DNA of 23,658 nucleotides, taken from contig CALGLM010000071.1 in NCBI GenBank assembly GCA_937930275.1, positions 1-23,658 on the forward strand, given 5' to 3'. Shown piece after piece: positions 1 to 7,267 of the stretch. Position 1 is the first letter of the stretch. The number at the start of each line of letters is the position of its first letter. Under the pieces are notes generated by a model, which saw only the letters and a list, made by a program, of their open reading frames with translations, was not told where the DNA came from and searched no databases. The translations under genes were made by a program, and so were the position numbers. Source of the stretch: an uncultured Ignavibacteria bacterium (GTDB taxonomy: Bacteria; Bacteroidota; Ignavibacteria; Ignavibacteriales; Melioribacteraceae).

Positions 1-47
1 GACCACCGAGATCTACACTCTTTCCCTACACGACGCTCTTCCGATCT
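1..47. other. Illumina P5/TruSeq adapter contamination
   Basis: These bases match the 3' 47 nt of the Illumina universal (P5) adapter, ending in the read-1 primer end GCTCTTCCGATCT. They are synthetic library sequence that was not trimmed, so genomic sequence begins at 48 and this is a contig end. On the minus strand the adapter stays open in the frame of the neighbouring cysteine-rich gene and would add the false tail RSEERRVGKECRSRW to its product. Confidence 0.98.
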
Positions 48-308
48 TGAGCAGTTTGCGTCTTCTTTTAAATAACAATGTCCGTCTTGCGACCGGGTTT
101 TACATTTTGCGCAAATTTTTTCGCGAAGTATATTTTGTATTTCTTCATAAGGTTTATCGTTATTTTCGTGAATTATATCAACAATTTCGTCTGTATATAA
201 TTCAATTGCACATACTTCTTCATCATTTAACGTACATCGTCCTTTTTGATCGGAATCGCAGCAGATTGTGCAAACGTGTTTCTTTAGCGCAGTTCTATAT
301 ATATTCAT
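48..308 (-). CDS. Cysteine-rich protein with two identical Cys4 repeats (3' truncated)
   Basis: The first 87 codons of a minus-strand gene; the 3' end is lost where the adapter begins. The protein starts MNIYRTALKKHVCTICC. It carries two copies of C-x2-C-x8-C-x7-C (Cys13, 16, 25, 33 and Cys66, 69, 78, 86), exactly 53 residues apart. Each copy has a Gly two residues before the third Cys and a Leu two residues after it. The linker (about 34-65) is acidic and probably helical, with IVDIIHE. Such paired Cys4 sets usually bind iron-sulfur clusters or zinc; which one applies here is not visible. The ATG at 308 is chosen because GGAG lies 7 nt upstream and a promoter-like TTG-N20-TAAATTTT lies at 364-334. 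The gene is divergent from ubiE. I do not recognise a named family. Confidence 0.75.
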
Positions 309-333
309 ACATAAGCTCCAATTTAATTATATT

Positions 334-364
334 AAAATTTAGTAATTACTTAAACTTTAAGCAA
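334..364 (-). promoter_or_regulatory. Promoter-like TTG-N20-TAAATTTT for the cysteine-rich gene
   Basis: On the minus strand TTG (364-362) is followed after exactly 20 nt by TAAATTTT (341-334), which ends 25 nt before the ATG at 308. It fits the Bacteroidota -33/-7 pattern (TTG...TAnnTTTG) at 7 of 8 positions in the -7 box. The same spacing occurs upstream of glnD and birA. No equally good match was seen for ubiE on the plus strand. Confidence 0.5.
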
Positions 365-371
365 GGGAAAT

Positions 372-1055
372 ATGCATAAAAAAGAACAAGTTAAACGTAT
401 TTTTGATTCAATTAGTTATAGATATGATTTACTTAATCACCTTTTAAGTTTTGGAATTGACCATTATTGGAGATATAAAGCATTAAAAAAAGCAAAAGTA
501 AATAAAAATTCGGTTTTGCTTGATGTTGCATGCGGTACGGGTGATTTTTCAATTGCCGCTAAAAAATTTGGAGTGAAGCAAATTTTTGCTGCCGATTTAT
601 CCAAAAACATGCTAACTTTATTTAATAAAAAAGCCGAGTGGTCAAAAGGGAACATACTTCAATCAGTTGCCGAGTATATACCATATAAAAATGATATGTT
701 TACAGATATTACCGTAGCTTTTGGAGTTAGAAATTTTTATGATATTCAAAAAGGGTTTGATGAGTTTTTTAGAATCTTAAAAACTCAGGGAAAAGTAACT
801 ATATTGGAATTTAGATTACCCAAAAACAGTTTAATTGCTGCTTTTTATAATTTTTATTTTAATAAAATTCTTCCTTTTATAGGAAAAATCATATCAAAAG
901 ATAACGAAGCCTACCGCTATTTACCCGAATCGGTAAATGATTTTGACGCCAACGTCGATTTAGTAATACTTTTATCAAACTCCGGTTTTGCTAAAATAAA
1001 TACTTATTCGGCAACATTCGGTATAGTACAAATAGTAATAGGGCAGAAGGTTTAA
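372..1055 (+). CDS. ubiE: Demethylmenaquinone/ubiquinone C-methyltransferase
   Basis: SAM-dependent methyltransferase of the UbiE/MenG/COQ5 family. It methylates the quinone ring in the last step of menaquinone synthesis (and an earlier step in ubiquinone makers). At 227 aa it is near the family's usual length. The N-terminal FDSISYRYDLLNHLLSFGID is the family signature. The SAM-binding glycine motif LDVACGTGDF is at about 50-59, the acidic motif-II Asp is at about 75, and the second UbiE signature VAFGVRNF is at about 115-122. AGGG lies just before the ATG. It is the only plus-strand gene and is convergent with murI: its TAA lies in a shared terminator hairpin and the two genes overlap by 4 bp. 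In an FCB-type organism the menaquinone role (MenG) is the more likely, but the quinone cannot be read from the sequence. Confidence 0.93.
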   Translation: MHKKEQVKRIFDSISYRYDLLNHLLSFGIDHYWRYKALKKAKVNKNSVLLDVACGTGDFSIAAKKFGVKQIFAADLSKNMLTLFNKKAEWSKGNILQSVAEYIPYKNDMFTDITVAFGVRNFYDIQKGFDEFFRILKTQGKVTILEFRLPKNSLIAAFYNFYFNKILPFIGKIISKDNEAYRYLPESVNDFDANVDLVILLSNSGFAKINTYSATFGIVQIVIGQKV

Positions 1056-1067
1056 ACTTCTTCTGCC
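1042..1067. terminator. Bidirectional hairpin at the ubiE/murI convergence
   Basis: Inverted repeat: GGCAGAAGG (1042-1050) pairs with CTTCTGCC plus one G-U pair (1059-1067), around an 8-nt loop. Both stop codons lie in the loop region (ubiE TAA 1053-1055; murI TAA 1054-1052), so the arms encode the last codons of each gene on opposite strands. There is no long T-tract on either side, so its strength as an intrinsic terminator is uncertain. Confidence 0.65.
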
Positions 1068-1885
1068 GTTAAATCATCCAACTCAACTTTAAACATATTG
1101 TTAATTGTCTTTCCTAAAAATCTTTCGGCAACTGCCTTAAATTTTTCAGGTAAATCGCTAACGTAATACTCGTGAATTCCTTCTTGATTAATTGGTGTTT
1201 TTAATCCCCTTCCCGTTAAATAATTATCAACAACTTTTGTTGCAGCCTGACCACTATCGATAAGTTTTACTTTATTCCCCATAACTTTTTGAATAATATC
1301 CGATAGCAAAGGATAGTGAGTACATCCCAATATTAAAGTATCAATTCCTAAATCCTTTAACTCTGTCAAATATTCTTTTGCAATTAAATGTGTTGCTTTA
1401 TGATCTACCCATCCTTCTTCGGCTAAAGGAACAAAAAGAGGACATGCTTTTTCAAAAACTTGCAATTCGGGATCAATCCTTAATAACTCTTTAGAGTATG
1501 CTTTGTTATTTACGGTTGTGTTAGTACCAATAACCCCTATTTTTTTGTTTTTTGTAACTTGAACTGCCATAGCTGCGCCGGGTTCAATCATACCTATAAC
1601 AGGTATTTTATAAGTTTTTCTTAGCACGTCAATTGCAACCGATGAAGCTGTGTTACAAGCTACAATAATAAGTTTTACGTTCTTTTTTATTAAAAATTTA
1701 GCGTCCTGCTTTGAGTATTCAATAACAGTTTCGTTTGATTTTGTACCGTAAGGAACACGTGCAGTATCTCCGAAATATATAATATTTTCGCACGGTAAAT
1801 AAGCCGAAATCCTTTTTACTACCGATAAACCGCCTATACCCGAGTCAAATACTCCTATTGGACTATATCTGTTCATAAAGTTCAA
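1052..1885 (-). CDS. murI: Glutamate racemase
   Basis: Makes D-glutamate for peptidoglycan by cofactor-independent racemisation in the cytoplasm. Diagnostic motifs are intact: FDSGIGGLSV near the N-terminus (Asp14, Ser15), the first catalytic cysteine in ACNTASS (Cys77), and the second in LGCTHYPL (Cys188, with His190). Length 277 aa is normal. The start is a choice between TTG at 1885 and ATG at 1876. AGGAG at 1897-1893 lies 7 nt from the TTG but 16 nt from the ATG, so TTG is preferred. That AGGAG overlaps the TAG stop of glnD, which points to translational coupling in a glnD-murI operon. The gene ends inside the shared convergent hairpin with ubiE. Confidence 0.95.
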   Translation of the reverse strand: MNFMNRYSPIGVFDSGIGGLSVVKRISAYLPCENIIYFGDTARVPYGTKSNETVIEYSKQDAKFLIKKNVKLIIVACNTASSVAIDVLRKTYKIPVIGMIEPGAAMAVQVTKNKKIGVIGTNTTVNNKAYSKELLRIDPELQVFEKACPLFVPLAEEGWVDHKATHLIAKEYLTELKDLGIDTLILGCTHYPLLSDIIQKVMGNKVKLIDSGQAATKVVDNYLTGRGLKTPINQEGIHEYYVSDLPEKFKAVAERFLGKTINNMFKVELDDLTAEEV

Positions 1886-1895
1886 ATTTTTACTC

Positions 1896-4454
1896 CTACA
1901 ACATATCTTCTATTGTTTGTGTTAATGTCACTCTTATTAACTCAAACTCGTTAAAAGAGATTTTTTTATTATTTTTTTTATATGTATAAAACGAATCAAC
2001 AACATCATCCCCTTTGGTGGAAATTTTTGCAAAAGCAATATGAAGTCCTATATCCGTAATTGTTTTTGTAATTTGATATAATAATCCCAGCCTATCCGGA
2101 GAAAAAACGTCAATAATTAAATACTTTTCATGCTCTTCAAAATTAATTTTTACTCTGCCTTGCCGCTTAAAAAATTTACGTTCAATTCTCCACCATTTGG
2201 ATTTTGCCTTGTTAAATTCTTTAGTTAACAATAAATTATCATTAACGGCAAGGTTTAAATCCGCTTTAATTTTATCGTAGCGGCTAAAATCAACTACTTT
2301 TTTTGTTCTAAAATCGGTAACGTTAAAACTGTCAATAATAATTCCGTCTTTTCGCGTAAATATTTTTGCGTCATGAATATCCAAGTCATTTATTGAAAGA
2401 GTTCCGCATAAGCGTGCTAAAATACCGTCAACGTCATTAGTTATTACGGTAATATTAGTATAATCATCCATTTCTTTAAAAAACACGCTTAAATTTTCGC
2501 CTCTTTCTATCTCTTCGACATGTCTATTTATCTCTTCTTCGGTATATTGTTGTAAATACGAAATATCATTAATAGATTGTATATGGTCTTTAACCATTTC
2601 GTTGGTTAAATAAACATTCCCTTCCAACATTTGTTTGGTTTTTTCATAAATAAGCTCTTCTCCGGTCTGCTTTTCTTCAAGCATTCTTTTTGTTTTTCGG
2701 TAAAGCTCGTACAACATATCACTTTTCCACTGTGTCCATACAACCGGACTTACCGCAGAAAGATCGGCAAAAGTAAGTAAGTAGAGAAAATCCAAATGTC
2801 TTATATCTGTAAAAATTGAAGCGAAATTATTTAATGTTTGCGGATCGTTTAAATTCCTTCTAAATGCATTTTGCTCCATAGTTAAATGATGACGAACCAA
2901 AAAACTTACAAGTTGAATTTCATCTTTTTCGTAATCCAGCACTTCCATATCTGTTTTAACAAGCTCGCTTCCTAATATTTCATGTCCGGCAATACTAATT
3001 GGTTTTGCTATATCATGAAAAAGAACAGCCAAATACAACAAATCTCTTTCAATAATACTTGCAAAAATTTTACCTAATTTGCTAAACTCTCCTTCAAGTT
3101 TTTCGAGATTATTTATTGCTAATAATGTGTGTTCGTCTGCAGTATAACAGTGGTAAACCCCCGGTTGAAAGAACCCGTTTAATTCTTTGAATGCCGGCAA
3201 TACTAATGATAAAACACCAAGCTCATTCATTGATGATAAAGTTTGCCCCACATTTTTTGGAAGTTTTAAGATTTCTCTGAAAAATATATACGATTCGTTG
3301 CTTCTTTCGAGCTCTTCGTTATAATTATGGACTGTTTCTATAACTACGGTTCTTAAATTTTCATCAAATATTGCACCGTAAACACCTCTATAATAAAATG
3401 CTCTTAAAATATCCGACAATGATAATTCACTGTTGTTAGTAACGGAAAGAACATTAGCTTTAATTGAAAAATCATCATCTATTGCAATTGATAATATATC
3501 GGATACCGGAACAGAAATTTGTTCGGTATATCTTCTAATCATCGTTTTCGTAAATCGATTAATGACCGCAGCCGAATCAAAATACTGATGCATTAATTCT
3601 TGTACGTCATAGCCGGCAATATTCATTCTTGCAACAACTTTTTCCTGGCTATCAAACTCAAGTCTATCGTTTTTTCTATTATTAATAAAATGTAAAAATA
3701 TTCTGGTTTTTAACAAAAATTTGTATGCATCCGAAAGTTTAATTAACTCCTTTACCGAAACTAATTTTTCGGTTCTAAGTAAGTTAATAAAACTTTCTGT
3801 TTGTATAATTTCGTTTTGGTCAGATAGAAGTCTATTATTTTTTAAGGCATAAATCCACTCAACGGCTTGTAAATCTCGTAAACCGCCTGCAGAAAATTTA
3901 ATATTAGGTTCAACTACTTTTGGAGAAGCTCCGTATTTTTTATGTCTTAAATTTATATCGTTAAAATATGCATAAATTAAACGTATTCTTGTTTCTTCAT
4001 CAAGATGCGAAAAAAGTAAATTATTCCAATCCGAATAAACTTTGCTATTCCCCATTAAAAATCTTGTTTCAAAAAATTGAGTTACCGTAGTTAAATCATC
4101 TTCAATAAACGATGCAATATCCGAAAATTCTCTCACGGTATGGCTTGCTTCAATTCCGCAATCCCATAATAATTGAATACATTTTTTAATTGAAGCTTTA
4201 TGTAGTTCTGCATTTTCGGTAATAAACATTAAATCAATATCGGAATATGGGGCAAGTTCTCTTCGACTAAAACTACCTGCGGATACAATGGCAAACTGAA
4301 CGTTTTCGTTTTCCAGTATATTTACAATAAATTCTTCAATAAGTAGGCTATAATTAAAACAAAAGCTAAACGAATCGTTTAACAAATCTGAATCGTTAAA
4401 AATTCTTTCCCTAAGATTAAGAAATTTCTCTTTAAGTTTTAATAATTCTTGCAT
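1896..4454 (-). CDS. glnD: [Protein-PII] uridylyltransferase / uridylyl-removing enzyme
   Basis: Bifunctional nitrogen sensor that uridylylates PII when glutamine is low and removes UMP when it is high. All four family domains are present in 852 aa. The nucleotidyltransferase motif is AGSFSRRELAPYSDIDL (Gly60-Ser61, Asp72 and Asp74). The HD domain has LFHDIAKP (His480-Asp481), RHHLT (His522-523) and a later FAD. Two C-terminal ACT domains lie at about 667-745 and 778-850, each with the glycine turn typical of glutamine-sensing ACT folds (VDGILARL; DRLGLLYQI). No PII gene is in the window. The stop is TAG, the only one among the intact genes here; a TAA follows one codon later in the same frame. 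It probably heads an operon with murI, from a promoter-like element at 4475-4505. Confidence 0.95.
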   Translation of the reverse strand: MQELLKLKEKFLNLRERIFNDSDLLNDSFSFCFNYSLLIEEFIVNILENENVQFAIVSAGSFSRRELAPYSDIDLMFITENAELHKASIKKCIQLLWDCGIEASHTVREFSDIASFIEDDLTTVTQFFETRFLMGNSKVYSDWNNLLFSHLDEETRIRLIYAYFNDINLRHKKYGASPKVVEPNIKFSAGGLRDLQAVEWIYALKNNRLLSDQNEIIQTESFINLLRTEKLVSVKELIKLSDAYKFLLKTRIFLHFINNRKNDRLEFDSQEKVVARMNIAGYDVQELMHQYFDSAAVINRFTKTMIRRYTEQISVPVSDILSIAIDDDFSIKANVLSVTNNSELSLSDILRAFYYRGVYGAIFDENLRTVVIETVHNYNEELERSNESYIFFREILKLPKNVGQTLSSMNELGVLSLVLPAFKELNGFFQPGVYHCYTADEHTLLAINNLEKLEGEFSKLGKIFASIIERDLLYLAVLFHDIAKPISIAGHEILGSELVKTDMEVLDYEKDEIQLVSFLVRHHLTMEQNAFRRNLNDPQTLNNFASIFTDIRHLDFLYLLTFADLSAVSPVVWTQWKSDMLYELYRKTKRMLEEKQTGEELIYEKTKQMLEGNVYLTNEMVKDHIQSINDISYLQQYTEEEINRHVEEIERGENLSVFFKEMDDYTNITVITNDVDGILARLCGTLSINDLDIHDAKIFTRKDGIIIDSFNVTDFRTKKVVDFSRYDKIKADLNLAVNDNLLLTKEFNKAKSKWWRIERKFFKRQGRVKINFEEHEKYLIIDVFSPDRLGLLYQITKTITDIGLHIAFAKISTKGDDVVDSFYTYKKNNKKISFNEFELIRVTLTQTIEDML

Positions 4455-4474
4455 ATAGTATTTTTTTTAATTTG

Positions 4475-4505
4475 CAAATTTAATCATTTTATTTTTATTT
4501 ACCAA
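4475..4505 (-). promoter_or_regulatory. Promoter-like TTG-N20-TAAATTTG for glnD
   Basis: TTG (4505-4503 on the minus strand), 20 nt, then TAAATTTG (4482-4475), ending 20 nt before the glnD ATG. This is a full match to the Bacteroidota -7 consensus TAnnTTTG with a -33 TTG. The same octamer occurs upstream of the TPR-barrel gene and of the PEPCK-like gene. Confidence 0.6.
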
Positions 4506-4792
4506 TTAATCTAACCGTATTGCAAAATTATAAGCTATTATTATCTGGAATAAAAAAAAATGGGGTTTTAACAGGTTCTAAATACTTATAAATATAATGC
4601 CTCCCCTCTACGAATTTAGAGAGAGGAGGATTAAGGAAGGATATTTCAATTTTAATTTTATCGAAAACATTTAATAAAGCTCCGATAAATATAACATCTT
4701 ATTTACTATCTTAATTTCGGAGAATTTGCTGCCTTACCTTAATTCTCTCTGAAATTATTTTAATTACGTTCTGTAAATTTCTATTAGTAAAC
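4506..4792. other. Intergenic region between the dehydrogenase and glnD, with hairpins
   Basis: No convincing ORF is present. A 10-bp inverted repeat with one mismatch lies at 4600-4609 / 4620-4629 (CCTCCCCTCT against AGAGAGGAGG, 10-nt loop). CTCCGA (4680-4685) can pair with TCGGAG (4717-4722), and GAGAATT (4720-4726) with AATTCTC (4741-4747); the last two are alternatives because they share bases. No T-run follows on the minus strand. The hairpins may end the upstream operon or belong to a dispersed intergenic repeat. Confidence 0.4.
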
Positions 4793-6109
4793 TTAGCTTA
4801 AATGCCATTTCTTTTCAACTAACGTATTAATAATTAACTGACCACGATGACCAAAAATGGGATGATTAACTTCGGCAAGCTCGTCAGCAAGTTCAATAGC
4901 TTTTTTAGCAGGAGGTACACCGGTTTCTTTAGAAGCATTTAACACACGCAACGTTGTTTGATAAACCGAATATTCCCATTCTTTATTAAGGTGTTGTTCA
5001 AATAAAGGATCGTTATTAACATATCCGTATTGTTCGTTTGCACAATTTACAATTCCCATACGATTTGTTAAAAAGTCCGGGACGTAAATTATACCGCGTT
5101 TTTGTATTAAAACATCATCTCTATCACTATCTTCCAACTGGTTATTTGCGGCGCCGCAAATTATTTTTGCCTTTAAATTTTCAATAATTTCCGGCTTTAA
5201 TATTGCACCGGTTGCACAAGGAGCTACAACATCACATTCTTCTAACAAAATCGAGTTATCACCGATTTTTGTTAATCGTGTCTCTAAATTTTTACCCGGT
5301 AAACTTTTAACAACTTTATCTATAGTATTTTGGTTAATATCACCGGCAATAACTTTTTTAACACCTTTTTCAAACAAATACTTAATAACCGGTGCGCCAA
5401 CATTCCCCATACCCTGCACAACAACTGTTTTATCCATAAAATCAGAACCCGTAAAATTTAAAGCGGCTTCCATGCCTGAAATTACGCCTCTTGAAGTCGG
5501 TTCGGAAGGATTTCCGCTCCCCCCTACTTCCGGCGGGATGCATGTTACAAAACGAGTAGTTAAATGTACGTTTGCCATGTCTTCCGTATTAGAACCTACG
5601 TCTTCTGCCGTGATATAGCACCCTTGCAAAGTTGTAACAAAACGACCGTAATCTTGATATAAATATTTACGAATCTCTTTATCGTAAAAGTCCACACCCG
5701 GGTTGTGCAAAATAATTCCTTTACCGCCTCCCCACCATAAACCGGCTAACTAATTTTTACGAGTCATCCCCGCACTTAATCTTAACCCGTCTCTTAAAAA
5801 ATCTTCAAACGTAAAATATTTCCAATACCTTAAACCGCCGGCGGCTTGGCCTCTGTTGGTTTTATGAACAAATGCACCGTATAATGTGTCATATTTTTCA
5901 CAAACTTCAAAAAACATCCCTTCATGTTTTAAATAATCTCTTTTGTCTGCATTAATAAAATCTGCAATTGGTTTTAATAATTCGTTTGATGCTACCAAAG
6001 TTTTAGATTTTTCATCTGTAACAAAATAAAATTTTTTAATTCCGTTTTCTTTCAAAAAACTAATAAATTTTGCCGGTTCTTTTTTCAAAAATTCTAATAC
6101 ATTATCCAT
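4793..6109 (-). pseudogene. Leu/Glu-type amino acid dehydrogenase interrupted by in-frame TAG
   Basis: NAD(P)-dependent oxidative deaminase of the Glu/Leu/Phe/Val dehydrogenase family. The ATG at 6109 has AAGG 7 nt upstream and opens 119 codons ending GLRLSAGMTRKN. A TAG (5752-5750) follows, and the same frame continues without a shift as LAGLWWGGGKGIILHNPG for 318 codons. Both halves look well conserved. The substrate-binding and catalytic lysines (MTRK, Lys118; GGGK, Lys130) sit 12 apart, as K68 and K80 do in leucine dehydrogenase. The Rossmann motif is VVQGMGNVGAP and AEDVGSNTEDM matches the leucine-dehydrogenase type. Total length including the stop codon is 438, normal for the family. 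The TAG splits the active site, and the downstream part alone has only a TTG start (5710) that omits Lys130. This is a nonsense mutation, a base error or readthrough. Substrate is not certain. Confidence 0.85.
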
Positions 6110-6140
6110 AGTACAACCTTAAAATAAATTAATAAATTAA

Positions 6141-6827
6141 TTATATATTTAGATACTCATTCCATATTTTGTATAATTCGGCAGTGGCAACCAAATCGTT
6201 ATAGCAGTATTGTGCAATTTCACGGAATTTTCCGGCTTTAAACAGGTTTTTAACTTCCATACCGTTTTCAATATCCGTTTTAGGTGAATTTATTCCGAAA
6301 GCATGGCAATAAAAGTCCAAATTAAATTTTTTTAATAAATTGTGATAACTAAACTGTTCCAATAAATCAATATGCACTAAATTACTTTTTTTCAAATTAA
6401 CCAAATCAACGGACGGTTTTATCCTTAAAACAGCAGAACGCAACATTAAAAAAGGGAAATCAAAATTTTTACCGTTAAAAGTTACCACCGAACTAACTTT
6501 GCTTAAATAGCTCCAAAAATTTAATAGCATTTCCTCTTCAGAAAATGATTTACATTTTAATGTTTTCTCAAAATTTTCAAACTCTTCGGGCTCATCCCCT
6601 AAGTAAAATACACTTGCTTTACCGCTTTCTAAATTATAAATTCCTATAGCCGAAATATTTGCCGTAAAAGGATATAAGCTTAAATATCTTATTGCTTCTT
6701 CCCGTTTCGTATTTCTTGTTTCTTCGTCTTTTTCCTTATCCGCATAACGCAAAATAAACTCTTGTTGACTTTCGGTCAACATTTCAAAATCGAAGCCTGC
6801 CGTTTCTATATCTAATACAATTTTCAT
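6141..6827 (-). CDS. DEDDy-type 3'-5' exonuclease (PolB exonuclease-like)
   Basis: RNase H-fold exonuclease domain protein, 228 aa, resembling the stand-alone proteins related to the proofreading domain of DNA polymerase B. The DEDDy motifs are visible in order: DIE (Asp6, Glu8), FNGKNFDFPFL (Asp123), and Y-x3-D in YCYND (Tyr207, Asp211). HIDLLEQF is the usual middle segment. No polymerase part is attached, so a DNA or RNA trimming role is inferred. Its ATG overlaps the TGA of the thioesterase (ATGA), which suggests coupled translation. The amino acid dehydrogenase starts 31 bp downstream with no visible terminator between them. Confidence 0.82.
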   Translation of the reverse strand: MKIVLDIETAGFDFEMLTESQQEFILRYADKEKDEETRNTKREEAIRYLSLYPFTANISAIGIYNLESGKASVFYLGDEPEEFENFEKTLKCKSFSEEEMLLNFWSYLSKVSSVVTFNGKNFDFPFLMLRSAVLRIKPSVDLVNLKKSNLVHIDLLEQFSYHNLLKKFNLDFYCHAFGINSPKTDIENGMEVKNLFKAGKFREIAQYCYNDLVATAELYKIWNEYLNI

Positions 6828-7267
6828 TCTAATATATTAACTTCTTTTTCAAATGCAACAACGGCTTTATAGAACTCATCTGGTAAAGTTTTGCTTTTCA
6901 TAGTATTTTTATCAATATTAACAAAAACACCTCCCCCTTTTGCAACCAACTCCGAATTTTGATTTAAGACAACATGCGTAAACCCAAAACTGGAATTTTT
7001 TATATAGTTTATTTTTGTATAAACGGTAATTTTATCTTTCATAAACAAAGGTTTAACATAATCACACTCGTTACGTGCCATTATAACAAAATTATCCCCT
7101 TCCAAAAATTCTTTTAAGTTATATTTCTTTTTAATAGCATCCAAATAATCAATTCGTGCATCTTCAAAATAGCTAAAATACACTGCATTATTAACAACAC
7201 CCATTAAATCAACTTCTCTAAATTTAACTTCAGCTAAAATAGAATGCTTAAAATCGTTTATCTCCAT
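6824..7267 (-). CDS. Acyl-CoA thioesterase (YbgC/4-hydroxybenzoyl-CoA family)
   Basis: Hotdog-fold thioesterase, 147 aa, of the YbgC/4-HBT type. The N-terminal signature KFREVDLMGVVNNAVYFSYFEDAR holds the conserved Asp20, Gly23, Asn26/27 and Tyr30. Its likely action is hydrolysis of a short or aromatic acyl-CoA; the substrate cannot be told. The start overlaps the end of the threonine aldolase gene by 10 bp and the stop TGA overlaps the exonuclease ATG. It is therefore embedded in the operon. YbgC proteins in proteobacteria are linked to Tol-Pal, but no tol gene is near. Confidence 0.85.
   Translation of the reverse strand: MEINDFKHSILAEVKFREVDLMGVVNNAVYFSYFEDARIDYLDAIKKKYNLKEFLEGDNFVIMARNECDYVKPLFMKDKITVYTKINYIKNSSFGFTHVVLNQNSELVAKGGGVFVNIDKNTMKSKTLPDEFYKAVVAFEKEVNILE

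Noticed and set aside
47..379. Plus-strand open frame of 110 codons at the left edge
   Set aside because: It begins at the adapter boundary and lies antisense to the cysteine-rich gene, which has a ribosome site, a promoter-like element and patterned cysteines. Its own product is low-complexity and runs into ubiE.
4793..6109. Reading the dehydrogenase as two separate genes
   Set aside because: The frame is continuous through the TAG, the fold and active site span it, and the second part lacks a ribosome site and an ATG.
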